Shown: positions 53,827 to 62,431, numbered from the stretch's first letter. The stretch is DNA of 64,000 nucleotides from Amycolatopsis azurea DSM 43854 (GCF_001995215.1 NZ_MUXN01000016.1:1-64000); one strand, 5' to 3'. Program-made: numbers and translations. The notes: a model not told the origin generated them from the letters alone.

Positions 53827-55386
53827 ATGTCGACTGCCACCGGGACCCTTGGGGTCTGGAACATCGCCGCGCAGGAACCGGAGCGGGTCGCGCTCGTCGA
53901 TCCGGACGGCCGCTCGATCGGTTACGGGGACCTCGCCGCGAAAGCGAACGCGTACGCCCGGGGCCTGCGGGCCCTCGGGCTCGAGGCCGGGGACGTGGTC
54001 GTCGTCCTGCAGCCCAACGGCGACGAACTCGTGGCGGCCTACTTCGCCGCCATCCAGTCCGGTCTGTACATCGTCGTGGTCAACTGGCATCTGGTCGGGC
54101 CGGAGGTCGCGTACATCCTTGCCGACAGCGGCGCCAAGGCGTTCCTCGCGCACGAACGGTTCGCCGACGTCGCGATCGCCGCCGCCGACGAAGCCGGGAT
54201 CCCCGAACGCGGGCGGTTCGCCGTCGGCGACGTCGAGGGCTTCCGCCGGATCGAGGAACTCGGGTCCGGTGAGGGCGACGGCCGTCCGGAGGGGCGCACG
54301 GCGGGCTCGCCGATGCTCTACACCTCGGGCACCACGGGGCGACCCAAGGGCGTCCGCCGTCCGCTGACCGGCGCCGACCCGGACTCCGTTCCTGCCGCGT
54401 CCACCTGGTTCTTCGGCATCTTCGGACTGGCACCGCACGACGGGCACGTGCATCTGTGCGGCTCGCCGCTCTATCACACGGCGGTGCTCAACTTCGTCGC
54501 GATTTCCCTGCAACTGGGCCATACCGCGGTGCTGATGGACCGCTGGGACGCCGAGGACATGCTGCGGCTGATCGACCGGCACCGCGTCACGCACAGCCAC
54601 ATGGTCCCGACGCAGTTCCGGCGTCTGCTCGGGCTGCCGGACGACGTCCGCGCCGCCTACGACATGAGTTCCCTGCGCGTGATGATCCACGGCGCCGCGC
54701 CGTGCCCGCTGGAGGTCAAACGCCGGATGCTCGACTGGTGGGGCCCGGTCGTCACCGAGTACTACGCGGCCACCGAAGGCGGCGGCACGGCGATCTCGGG
54801 GGAGGACTGGCTGAAGAAGCCGGGTTCGGTGGGGCTGCCGTGGCCGGGATCGACGATCAAGATCCTCGACGACGAGGGCGCGGAACTGCCCGCCGGCGAG
54901 ACCGGCACGGTGTACATGAAGATGGGCGACTCGAAGTTCGAGTACCACAAGGACCGGGCCAAGACGGACAAGGCGCGGGTCGGTGACCTGTTCACCCTCG
55001 GCGACGTCGGACACCTCGACGAGGACGGCTACCTCTTCCTGCACGACCGCAAGGCGGACCTGATCATCTCGGGCGGGGTCAACGTCTACCCGGCCGAGAT
55101 CGAGGGCGAGCTGGTGATGCACCCGAAGATCGCCGACGTCGCGGTGTTCGGCGTCCCGCACGAGGACTGGGGCGAGGCGATCAAGGCCGTCGTCCAGCCC
55201 GCGGACGGTGTCGAGCCCTCCGACGAGCTGACCGCGGAGATCCTCGAGTACGCCGCCGCACGCCTGGCGAAGTTCAAGCTCCCGCGTTCCGTCGACTACT
55301 TGCCCGAGCTGCCGCGCGACCCGAACGGGAAGCTCTACAAGCGCAAGCTCCGAGACCCGTACTGGGAAGGACACCGCGTCCCCTGA
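53827..55386 (+). CDS. Acyl-CoA ligase (FadD family) of the KstR regulon
   Basis: 519 residues. MLYTSGTTGRPKGVRRPLTG is the ATP P-loop (about residue 160), YYAATEGGG the A5 region, GDVGHLDEDGYLFLHDRKAD with LIISGGVNVYPAEIEGELVM the A7-A8 region and the catalytic Lys is in PRDPNGKLYKRKLRD. It adenylates and thioesterifies a carboxylic acid with CoA. It does not look like FadD3, FadD17 or FadD19; a steroid acid with a shortened (C22-C24) side chain is a reasonable substrate given the KstR box, but that is inference. Divergent from the ltp operon. Confidence 0.85.
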   Translation: MSTATGTLGVWNIAAQEPERVALVDPDGRSIGYGDLAAKANAYARGLRALGLEAGDVVVVLQPNGDELVAAYFAAIQSGLYIVVVNWHLVGPEVAYILADSGAKAFLAHERFADVAIAAADEAGIPERGRFAVGDVEGFRRIEELGSGEGDGRPEGRTAGSPMLYTSGTTGRPKGVRRPLTGADPDSVPAASTWFFGIFGLAPHDGHVHLCGSPLYHTAVLNFVAISLQLGHTAVLMDRWDAEDMLRLIDRHRVTHSHMVPTQFRRLLGLPDDVRAAYDMSSLRVMIHGAAPCPLEVKRRMLDWWGPVVTEYYAATEGGGTAISGEDWLKKPGSVGLPWPGSTIKILDDEGAELPAGETGTVYMKMGDSKFEYHKDRAKTDKARVGDLFTLGDVGHLDEDGYLFLHDRKADLIISGGVNVYPAEIEGELVMHPKIADVAVFGVPHEDWGEAIKAVVQPADGVEPSDELTAEILEYAAARLAKFKLPRSVDYLPELPRDPNGKLYKRKLRDPYWEGHRVP

Positions 55387-55390
55387 CGCA

Positions 55391-55446
55391 TTTCGTCCTC
55401 TGAATGCGGTACTTGCGTGTTCAAGGACCGCATTCAGAGGACGAAA
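55391..55446. repeat. Family E hairpin, perfect copy
   Basis: A perfect 20-bp stem (55391-55410 with 55427-55446; arm TTTCGTCCTCTGAATGCGGT), extended by CGCA/CGCG at the base, loop 16. It fills the 68-bp gap between the convergent ligase and echA19 genes. A diverged copy is at 62256-62320. Confidence 0.88.
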
Positions 55447-55454
55447 CGCGGGGG

Positions 55455-56243
55455 TCAGCGGCCCCGGAAGACGGGCTTGCGCTTCTCGGCGAAGGCGCGC
55501 GGGCCTTCCTTCGCGTCTTCGCTCGCGAAGACCTCGATGCCGTACTGGGCGTCGAGCTTGAAGGCTTCCTCCTCGTGCATGCCCTCGGTGTCGCGCATCG
55601 TCTTGAGGATCGCCCGGACGGCGAGCGGTCCGTTCGCGGCGATCTTGCCCGCCAGTTCCAGTGCTTTGTCCAGCGCCGTCCCATCCGGGACCACATGTCC
55701 GATCAGGCCGATCTCCAGCGCCTCACTCGCCTTGATGTGCCGTCCGGTCAGCAGCAGGTCGGCGGCGACGGTGTACGGGATCTGGCGGGGGAGCCGCACG
55801 GCCGAACCGCCCATCGGGAACAGGCTCCACCGCGCCTCGGACACCCCGAATTTCGCGCTCTCACCCGCGACGCGGATATCCGTGCCTTGCAGGATCTCCG
55901 TCCCGCCCGCGATCGCCGGGCCTTCGACGGCCGCGATCAACGGCTTCGTCAGCCGTCGTCCCTTCAGCAGGCCCTCGATCTTGCTGGGATCGAACGTGCC
56001 CTTCTCGAACGAGTCGGACGGCGAGTTCTTCGACATCGACTTCAGGTCCGCGCCCGCGCAGAACGCGCCGCCGGCCCCGGTGAGGACGCAGCACCGGATG
56101 TCGTCGTCCTCGTCGACCCGGTTCCACGCCTCGACCATGATCCCGAGCATCTCGCCGCTGAGCGCGTTGCGTGCCTCGGGCCGGTTCATCGTGACCACGA
56201 GGGTGTGTTCGATCTTTTCCACCAGCGCGTGCGGTTCGCCCAC
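55455..56243 (-). CDS. echA19: Side-chain enoyl-CoA hydratase
   Basis: 262 residues from GTG 56241-56243, which has GGGAGG 6 bases upstream; ATG 56267 is weaker. It has a crotonase fold with HTLVVTMNRPEARNALSGEM, GAFCAGADLKSMSK (first oxyanion loop) and PLIAAVEGPAIAGGTEILQG (second); catalytic Glu residues lie in SEARWSLFPMGGSA. It is divergent from fadD19 as in Rv3516/Rv3515c and of the same length. It hydrates the steroid 2-enoyl-CoA of the side chain. Confidence 0.9.
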   Translation of the reverse strand: MGEPHALVEKIEHTLVVTMNRPEARNALSGEMLGIMVEAWNRVDEDDDIRCCVLTGAGGAFCAGADLKSMSKNSPSDSFEKGTFDPSKIEGLLKGRRLTKPLIAAVEGPAIAGGTEILQGTDIRVAGESAKFGVSEARWSLFPMGGSAVRLPRQIPYTVAADLLLTGRHIKASEALEIGLIGHVVPDGTALDKALELAGKIAANGPLAVRAILKTMRDTEGMHEEEAFKLDAQYGIEVFASEDAKEGPRAFAEKRKPVFRGR

Positions 56244-56277
56244 TGAAACCTCCCGAAGAGCGGCCATTGCCCAGAAC

Positions 56278-56291
56278 GATAACATGTTCTA
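56278..56291. promoter_or_regulatory. KstR operator between echA19 and fadD19
   Basis: GATAACATGTTCTA matches the consensus except for the first base. It ends 10 bases before the fadD19 GTG and lies 34 bases from the echA19 start, so it can control both. Confidence 0.8.
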
Positions 56292-56301
56292 CTTTGAGGA
56301 C

Positions 56302-57918
56302 GTGGCACTCAACATCGCGGATCTACTCGAGCACGCCGTCGACGCCGTGCCGGAGCGCATCGCGGTCGTCTGCGGCGATCGGCGGGTCACCTTCGCCGAA
56401 CTGGAAGAGCGCGCCAACCGGCTGGCGCACCACCTCGCCGCACACGGCGTGGGACCCGGATCCCACATCGGTGTCTATTCCCGGAACTCGATCGAGGCCC
56501 TGGAATCGATGATCGCCGCGTACAAGCTGCGCGCGATCGCGGTCAACGTCAACTACCGGTACGTCCACGGCGAACTGCGGTACCTGTTCGACAACGCCGA
56601 CCTCGTGGCGCTGGTCCACGAGCGCGCGTATTCGGACAAGGTGGCCGCCGTTCTCCCGGAGGCGCCGAAACTGAAACACGTTGTCGTTGTCGACGACGGA
56701 AGCGACGGCGACTACTCGTCTTACCACGGCGTGGATTACGAAGCCGCGCTCGCCGAAGGTTCGCCCGAGCGCGACTTCGCCGAACGCAGCGCCGACGACA
56801 TCTACATCCTCTACACCGGCGGGACCACCGGCTACCCGAAAGGCGTCTTGTGGCGCCACGAGGACATCTGGCGCGCGCTCGGCGGCGGCATCAACTTCGT
56901 CACCGGCGAGTACGTCCCGGACGAATGGACGCTCGCCGAACAGGGCAAGTCGGGCAGTCTCGTCCGGCTCCCGGCCGCGCCGCTGATCCACGGCGCCGCG
57001 CAGTGGGCCGCGTTCGGCGCGCTGTTCACCGGCAGCCCGGTCGTGTTCGTCCCGCGGTTCGACGCGCACGACGTCTGGAAAGCCGTGCAGGACAACAAGG
57101 TCCAGGTGCTCACCATCGTCGGCGACGCGATGGCGCGGCCGCTGATCGACGCCTATCGCGAGGGCGACTACGACGCGTCGTCGATCGTCGCGGTGTCGAG
57201 TCACGCCGCCCTGTTCTCCCAGTCGGTGAAGCAGGAATTCCTGGCGCTGCTGCCGCACGTGGTGATCACCGACGCGATCGGCTCGTCCGAGAGCGGGTTC
57301 ACCGGGATCGGCATGGTCAGCAAGGACAGCGATCATTCGGCCGGACCGCGGGTCAACTTCGGCAAGGACGCGATCTTGGTGGACGACGACGGCGCGCTCG
57401 TCGAGCCGAAGCCGGGGGCGATCGGGCTGATCGCACGACGCGGGCACGTCCCGCTCGGGTACTACAAGGATCCCGCGAAGAGCGAGAAGATCTTCGTCGA
57501 GATCGACGGAAAGCGGTACGTCGTCCCGGGTGACTACGCGCGCTACGAAGAAGACCTCACGGTGACGCTGCTCGGGCGGGGATCGCAGTGCGTGAACACC
57601 GGCGGCGAGAAGGTGTACCCGGAAGAAGTCGAAGGCGCGCTGAAGTCGCACCCCGACGTCTTCGACGCGCTCGTCATCGGCATCCCCGACGACCGGCTCG
57701 GCCAGCGGGTGGCCGCGGTGATCCAGCCGAGGAACGGCAAGGAACTGGACTTCACCGCGCTCGAAGCGCATGTCCGGAGCGAGATCGCCGGATACAAGGT
57801 GCCGCGCAGCCTCTGGCTCGCCGACGAGATCGGGCGGTCGCCCAGCGGGAAACCGGACTATCCCTGGGCGGAGCGCTACGCCTCCGAGCACGAGCCCGTC
57901 ACCATCCAACCGGCGTAA
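56302..57918 (+). CDS. fadD19: Steroid C26-acid CoA ligase
   Basis: 538 residues from GTG 56302, chosen because the FadD19 N-terminus (ALNIADLLEHAVDAVPERIA) begins there and upstream codons fall in the operator. ILYTGGTTGYPKGVLWRHED is the ATP loop with the TGGTTG-PKGV form of FadD19, AIGSSESGFTG the A5 region and LGRGSQCVNTGGEKVYPEEV the A8 hinge; the catalytic Lys is in RSPSGKPDYPW. It converts 3-oxo-cholestenoate, made by CYP125, to its CoA ester for beta-oxidation. No leader with a ribosome site remains between the operator and the start. Confidence 0.92.
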   Translation: MALNIADLLEHAVDAVPERIAVVCGDRRVTFAELEERANRLAHHLAAHGVGPGSHIGVYSRNSIEALESMIAAYKLRAIAVNVNYRYVHGELRYLFDNADLVALVHERAYSDKVAAVLPEAPKLKHVVVVDDGSDGDYSSYHGVDYEAALAEGSPERDFAERSADDIYILYTGGTTGYPKGVLWRHEDIWRALGGGINFVTGEYVPDEWTLAEQGKSGSLVRLPAAPLIHGAAQWAAFGALFTGSPVVFVPRFDAHDVWKAVQDNKVQVLTIVGDAMARPLIDAYREGDYDASSIVAVSSHAALFSQSVKQEFLALLPHVVITDAIGSSESGFTGIGMVSKDSDHSAGPRVNFGKDAILVDDDGALVEPKPGAIGLIARRGHVPLGYYKDPAKSEKIFVEIDGKRYVVPGDYARYEEDLTVTLLGRGSQCVNTGGEKVYPEEVEGALKSHPDVFDALVIGIPDDRLGQRVAAVIQPRNGKELDFTALEAHVRSEIAGYKVPRSLWLADEIGRSPSGKPDYPWAERYASEHEPVTIQPA

Positions 57919-57926
57919 GGAGTTTC

Positions 57927-59033
57927 ATGCGGACGTCTCTGTGTGACCGGCTCGGGATCGACCTGCCGATCGTCGGGTTCACCCCGTCCGAACACGTCGC
58001 CGCGGCGATCAGCCGGGCGGGCGGTCTGGGCGTGCTCGGCTGCGTGCGGTTCAACGACGCCGCCGAACTCGACTCCGTCCTGTCCTGGATGGACGAGAAC
58101 ACCGGCGGCAAACCGTACGGCGTCGACATCGTGATGCCCGCGAAGATCCCGGCCGAAGGGACGTCGATCGATCTCGCGAAGCACATCCCGCAGGAGCATC
58201 GTGACTTCGTGGAGCGGACGCTGCGCGACCTCGCGGTGCCGCCGCTGCCGGACGACACCGACGAACGCGCGGGAGTGCTGGGCTGGCTGCATTCGGTCGC
58301 CCGGTCGCACGTCGAGGTCGCGCTGAAGCACCCGATCCGGTTGATCGCCAACGCCCTGGGTTCACCGCCGGTCGACGTCATCGAGCAGTGTCACGCGAAG
58401 GGTGTGCCGGTCGCGGCGCTGGCGGGCAAGGCCGAGCACGCCGTCCGGCACGTCGACAACGGCGTCGACATCGTTGTGGCGCAAGGATACGAGGCGGGCG
58501 GGCACACCGGCGAGATCGCGTCGATGGTCTTGCTGCCCGAAGTGGCCGACGCCGTCGGTGACCGCGTTCCGGTGCTCGCCGCCGGCGGGATCGGCTCCGG
58601 CAGGCAGGTCGCGGCGGCGCTCGCGCTGGGCGCGTCCGGGGTGTGGATGGGCTCCTTCTGGCTCGCCACCGAGGAATACCTCCAGACCATGGGGGAGTCC
58701 GAGGCGATGCAGCGCGCGCTGGTCGCGGCGGGTTCGTCCGACACCGTCCGGACGCGGATCTACACCGGCAAACCGGCGCGGCTGCTCAAGACGCGGTGGA
58801 CCGAGGCGTGGGCCGCGCCCGACGCGCCCGAGCCACTGCCGATGCCGTTGCAGAACCTGCTGGTTTCCCACGCGCACAACAGGATCCACCACGCGGCGGA
58901 TCCGAGTGTCGTGTCGATGCCGGTGGGCCAGATCGTCGGGCGGATGGACCGGGTGCGCCCGGTCGCCGACGTGATCGCGGAGCTCGTGTCGGGCTACGAA
59001 GAGGCACTGTCGCGTTTGGACAAGACCCGCTGA
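57927..59033 (+). CDS. Nitronate monooxygenase-like flavoprotein
   Basis: 368 residues from ATG 57927, 8 bases after fadD19 with TAAGGAG as ribosome site overlapping its stop. The NMO/2-NPD barrel is recognised from LPIVGFTPSEHVAAAISRAG, VDIVVAQGYEAGGHTGEIAS (FMN phosphate loop) and VPVLAAGGIGSGRQVAAALA. It is distinct from ipdC and carries an insertion around residues 80-130 (PPLPDDTDERAGVLGWLHSV). Co-transcription with fadD19 suggests a role in side-chain degradation, for example an enoyl reductase or dehydrogenase, and not nitronate oxidation. The precise step is unknown. Confidence 0.82.
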   Translation: MRTSLCDRLGIDLPIVGFTPSEHVAAAISRAGGLGVLGCVRFNDAAELDSVLSWMDENTGGKPYGVDIVMPAKIPAEGTSIDLAKHIPQEHRDFVERTLRDLAVPPLPDDTDERAGVLGWLHSVARSHVEVALKHPIRLIANALGSPPVDVIEQCHAKGVPVAALAGKAEHAVRHVDNGVDIVVAQGYEAGGHTGEIASMVLLPEVADAVGDRVPVLAAGGIGSGRQVAAALALGASGVWMGSFWLATEEYLQTMGESEAMQRALVAAGSSDTVRTRIYTGKPARLLKTRWTEAWAAPDAPEPLPMPLQNLLVSHAHNRIHHAADPSVVSMPVGQIVGRMDRVRPVADVIAELVSGYEEALSRLDKTR

Positions 59034-59061
59034 ACGAACGCCGGGTGGGTGCCACCTGGTG

Positions 59062-59113
59062 ATGTGAAAGCCACTTTCGCAACCTTGAATGTTGCGAAAG
59101 TGGCTTTCACAAC
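59062..59113. repeat. Family A nested palindrome
   Basis: Two palindromes with CCA and TGG loops and arms GTTGCGAAAG/CTTTCGCAAC (outer arms read TGTGAAAG and CTTTCACAAC) with a CTTGAAT linker. It begins 29 bases after the NMO stop, in the convergent gap to the trypsin gene. Confidence 0.83.
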
Positions 59114-59144
59114 GCGTCGGCGCGCCGGGCTTCCCGGAAACGAA

Positions 59145-59186
59145 GAAGGTCCCCTCCACCACGTCGTTGTGGTGAAGGGGACCTTC
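59145..59186. repeat. Family C hairpin
   Basis: A 17-bp stem (59145-59161 with 59170-59186, one mismatch; arm GAAGGTCCCCT...) and 8-base loop, 32 bases before the convergent protease stop. An isolated arm of the same type is at about 36312-36325. Confidence 0.8.
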
Positions 59187-59217
59187 AACGCATGCCGTGC
59201 GACCGAAGCGACGAAAC

Positions 59218-60024
59218 CTACAACCCGGCGGCCGCGTTCTTGATCGCGGTCGCGAAGGTGCTCACCTCGGCGTAGACGCCGGGAGCGTGCGCCCGCGCGC
59301 AGCCTTCGCCCCAGCTGACGATGCCGACCTGGATCCAGGCGTTGTTGGCGTCGCGACGGAACATCGGGCCGCCCGAGTCACCCTGGCAGGTGTCGACGCC
59401 ACCGGAGTTGACGTTGCCCGCGCAGATCTCGGCGCTGTCGATCAGGTCGGCGTAGCTGCCGCCCTGCGCCTTGCAGGTCGCGTCGGAGACGAACGGGACG
59501 TTCGCCTTGAGCAGGTAACGCTGCTGCGCGCCGCCCTCGGACGCGGCACCCCAGCCGGCGACGGTGAACGTGCCGCTGTTGTAGGCCGTCGTGGTGGCGA
59601 TCGGCAGTGTCGCGATCCCGGTGACCGGGCTCGCGAGCTTGATCAGGGCCCAGTCACCACCGGTGGAGGTGGGGTAGGTCGGCGACCGGTGCACGTAGGT
59701 CGACTTGACCTTCTTGGCCGAGCCGCTCTGCAGGTCCACGACGCCGAGAGTGGCGGTGATGCTGGTGTTGGCTCCGGTCCGCGACACGCAGTGCGCGGCC
59801 GTCAGCACGATCTGCGAGGTGTAGAGCGCACCACCGCAGCCCATGGAAAGCCTGACCATCCAAGGGAATTCACCCTGAGCGGCCCGGGTTCCGCCGACCA
59901 CGTCGGTGGACGGCGGCTGAGCGGCCGCGGCAGGGGGAGCCGTGGCGAGACCCGCCAGGGTTCCGGCCGCCGCGACGGCGATCAGGGTCTTTTTGAGCAG
60001 GCTGAACCGACGCTTGATGTCCAA
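59218..60024 (-). CDS. Secreted trypsin-like serine protease (S1)
   Basis: 268 residues from TTG 60022-60024, with GGAAGGA 9 bases upstream; no better in-frame start exists. A basic then hydrophobic signal peptide (KKTLIAVAAAGTLAGLATAP, AAA) is followed by a short propeptide and activation site VVGG (42-45). The triad is H78 (LTAAHCV), D124 (GGDWALIKL) and S217 (CQGDSGGP); D211 in DTCQGDS predicts cleavage after Arg/Lys. Six Cys fit the usual disulfides. It is extracellular and monocistronic. Confidence 0.93.
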   Translation of the reverse strand: MDIKRRFSLLKKTLIAVAAAGTLAGLATAPPAAAAQPPSTDVVGGTRAAQGEFPWMVRLSMGCGGALYTSQIVLTAAHCVSRTGANTSITATLGVVDLQSGSAKKVKSTYVHRSPTYPTSTGGDWALIKLASPVTGIATLPIATTTAYNSGTFTVAGWGAASEGGAQQRYLLKANVPFVSDATCKAQGGSYADLIDSAEICAGNVNSGGVDTCQGDSGGPMFRRDANNAWIQVGIVSWGEGCARAHAPGVYAEVSTFATAIKNAAAGL

Positions 60025-60148
60025 GGGTTCATTCCTTCCGGCTGTCCACAGTGGAGGCAGGGAGACTGACTGCGGCCATCTGACTACAGCAGGTGCGGAT
60101 ACGCCCGGACAACCAACTTTCTTCGGATCTTTCGGCCGATGGTGGTGA

Positions 60149-61399
60149 TTAACGGACGTTCGCAGCGAACTGCCGACGAATGGCGTAGCCCAGAGCGCCC
60201 AACGCCAGTACTCCGCAACCGGTGAGCACCGAAACCGCCGGAAGACTGAATGCGAGCACGGCGCACCCGAGCAGGCCGAAAGCAGGGATCACCCGACCTT
60301 TGGGCAGGGTCAGCGCGCTGACGTTCGCCACGGCGTAATAGGCGAGCACAGCGAAGGACGAAAAGCCGATCGCGCCGCGAAGGTCGAGAGTGCTCGCGAG
60401 GAGGGCGACGACGACACCGACGGCCGTCTCGGCCCGGTGCGGGACCCCGAAGCGAGGGTGTACCGCGGCCAGGAAGCGAGGAAGGTGGCCGTCTCGTGCC
60501 ATGGCCAGCGTGGTCCGTGAGACACCCAGCACGAGCGCGAGCAACGAGCCCAGCGCGGCGAGGACGGCGCCCACTCGCACCACGGGGGTGAGCCAGGACC
60601 AGGACGACCTTTCGACCCCCTCCGCGATCGGGTCCGGGCTGCGGCCCAGCAGCTCCGGACCGAGCTGGTACAGCAGGACGAAGGCGAGGACGGCGTAGAC
60701 GACGAGCGCCAGCCCGAGGGCGATCGGCACGGCGCGGGGGATGGTGCGCGCCGGATCGCGGACCTCCTCGCCCAGCGTCGCGATCCGCGCGTAGCCCGCG
60801 AACGCGAAGAACAGCAGGCCCGCGGCTTCGAGAACGCCGCCGGCGCCAGGGGCGATCAGCGGGCCGGGCGACCCGGACCGCATCGTGCCGCCGAAGAGCA
60901 TCGCCTCGACGGCCAGCGCCAGGATCGTCAGCGTGATCGACACGATCACCCTGGTCGCGAACGCCGAGCGCTGGACGCCGCGATAGTTCAGCCCGGTCAG
61001 CGCCGCCACGACGGCCACCGCGAACACGCTCCGCCACGGCTGCCCGAGCCCGGGCGCGGCGTAGGTGACCACGGTCAGGGTCATGGCCGCGCAGCTGGCC
61101 GTCTTGCCGACCACGAAACCCCAGCCGGCCAGATAACCCCAGAACTCGCCCAGCCGTTCCCGGCCGTAGACGTAGGTCCCGCCGGACGCGGGGTACAGCG
61201 CGGCCAGCCGGGCCGACGACGTCGCGTTGCAATAGGCGATGACGGCCGCGATGGCGAGCCCGGCGGGCAGCCACGCCCCGGCGGCGCGGGCGGCGGGCGC
61301 GAACGCGACGAAGACCCCCGCCCCGATCATCGAGCCGAGCCCGATGAAGACCGCGTCGCGGGTGCCGATCCGCCGAATGAGTGTGCCCTTTTCGTCCAC
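60149..61399 (-). CDS. APC-superfamily amino acid/polyamine permease
   Basis: 416 residues from GTG 61397-61399. DAVFIGLGSMIGAGVFVAFA in TM1 is the APC substrate-binding unwound segment (G-S-M-IGAG), and YPASGGTYVYGRERLGEFWG in TM3 is typical. About 12 hydrophobic helices are seen. It probably imports an amino acid or amine. It is divergent from the GntR gene with 72 bases between starts, so that regulator may also control it. Confidence 0.9.
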   Translation of the reverse strand: MDEKGTLIRRIGTRDAVFIGLGSMIGAGVFVAFAPAARAAGAWLPAGLAIAAVIAYCNATSSARLAALYPASGGTYVYGRERLGEFWGYLAGWGFVVGKTASCAAMTLTVVTYAAPGLGQPWRSVFAVAVVAALTGLNYRGVQRSAFATRVIVSITLTILALAVEAMLFGGTMRSGSPGPLIAPGAGGVLEAAGLLFFAFAGYARIATLGEEVRDPARTIPRAVPIALGLALVVYAVLAFVLLYQLGPELLGRSPDPIAEGVERSSWSWLTPVVRVGAVLAALGSLLALVLGVSRTTLAMARDGHLPRFLAAVHPRFGVPHRAETAVGVVVALLASTLDLRGAIGFSSFAVLAYYAVANVSALTLPKGRVIPAFGLLGCAVLAFSLPAVSVLTGCGVLALGALGYAIRRQFAANVR

Positions 61400-61471
61400 G
61401 AGTGTGAGCGTGGCATGAACACTTCGTTCGGGTCAGTACAGGCACGGGGAATTCGCTCTAGGATCTGGATC

Positions 61472-62248
61472 GTGAAAGCGCGTTCGCCCAGAGTTCATCC
61501 GCCCGCCGAGGGCCCGGTCCGGGACGGAATTCCCGAGCACGGCCGCATTCCCCGCTATTACGCGGTCAAAGTCGATCTGCTCGACGTGATCGCCGAATTG
61601 GGCCAGGGAGCGGTACTTCCCACAGAAAGGGAACTGTCCGAACGATTCGAGGTTTCCCGCGCGACGGTCCGCCAGGCCGTCGGTGAACTCGTGCTCGAAG
61701 GCCGTCTCAGCAGGCGACAGGGGAGCGGCACGTACGTCGCGGGCCCCAAGCTCGTCCAGCCGCTCGCCTTGGTGAGTTACACGGAAGGACTCAGGAGGCA
61801 GGGCATTCAACCCGGCCGGAATCTGATCTCACTGGAACGCCGGGAGGCGGGCCCGTCGCTGGGTTCGGAACTGGAAATCGATCCCGACGACGACGTCATC
61901 CACATCGAGCGGGTGCTGCTCGCCGACGACGAGCGGGTCGGGCTGGAATCGACCTATCTCACCGCCGCGCGATTCCCGACGCTGATGGATGTGTTCGATC
62001 CCACACAGTCGCTCTACGCCTGTTTGCGGGAAAGGCTCGGCGTGGTCTTCGACGGCGCCGAGGAGCGGGTCGAGACCGTGCTCGCCACGCCGCGTGAGGC
62101 GCTGCTGATCGGGACGAACCCGGCACTGCCGATGCTGCTGATGCACCGGACCTCCTGGGGCGCCGACGGCGTCCCGTTCGAGCGCGTCCGGTCGCTGTTC
62201 CGGGGCGACCGGCTTTCCTTCGAGACCCGCCTGGGCCGCGTGGAGTGA
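61472..62248 (+). CDS. GntR/HutC-family regulator with UTRA domain
   Basis: 258 residues from GTG 61472. A winged helix at about residues 30-95 (YYAVKVDLLDVIAELGQGAV, LPTERELSERFEVSRATVRQ and RLSRRQGSGTYVAGPKL) is followed by the UTRA ligand domain (ALVSYTEGLRRQGIQPGRNL ... MLLMHRTSWGADG). HutC-type members bind small metabolites. Its downstream neighbours suggest aminoethylphosphonate-type compounds as ligand, and its divergent neighbour is an APC permease. Confidence 0.9.
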   Translation: MKARSPRVHPPAEGPVRDGIPEHGRIPRYYAVKVDLLDVIAELGQGAVLPTERELSERFEVSRATVRQAVGELVLEGRLSRRQGSGTYVAGPKLVQPLALVSYTEGLRRQGIQPGRNLISLERREAGPSLGSELEIDPDDDVIHIERVLLADDERVGLESTYLTAARFPTLMDVFDPTQSLYACLRERLGVVFDGAEERVETVLATPREALLIGTNPALPMLLMHRTSWGADGVPFERVRSLFRGDRLSFETRLGRVE

Positions 62249-62255
62249 CCTCCTC

Positions 62256-62320
62256 GCGCGTTTAGTCCTCTGGATGCGGTGGTTGCAGGTTCAACGACCG
62301 CGAGCAGAGGACGGAACGCG
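62256..62320. repeat. Family E hairpin, diverged copy
   Basis: The arms (62256-62280 and 62297-62320) share CGTTT-GTCCTCTG-ATGCGGT with the perfect copy at 55391-55446, with several mismatches (for example GCGAGCAGAGGACGGAACG). It lies directly behind the GntR stop in a tandem gap and may act as its terminator. Confidence 0.7.
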
Positions 62321-62345
62321 GGGGTAATGTAACGCAAAGATAACA

Positions 62346-62355
62346 GGTCTGGTCC
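62346..62355. promoter_or_regulatory. Possible GntR/HutC operator
   Basis: GGTCTGGTCC resembles the GGTCTAGACC/GGTCTATACC sites of HutC-type GntR proteins. It lies in a short AT-rich stretch (GTAATGTAACGC, AAAGATAACA) upstream of the oxidoreductase gene, which looks like its promoter. Weak evidence. Confidence 0.3.
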
Positions 62356-62431
62356 ACATTTCGGGGGTACTTCACCTGGAGTTAGGGCCGGGGTCACGGA
62401 GCGTTGGTGCGCGCAGGCGAGCGTCTGCGGT

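Noticed and set aside
62346..62355. Firm GntR operator
   Set aside because: Only a 10-base partial match with imperfect symmetry; kept as a low-confidence feature and not as a finding.
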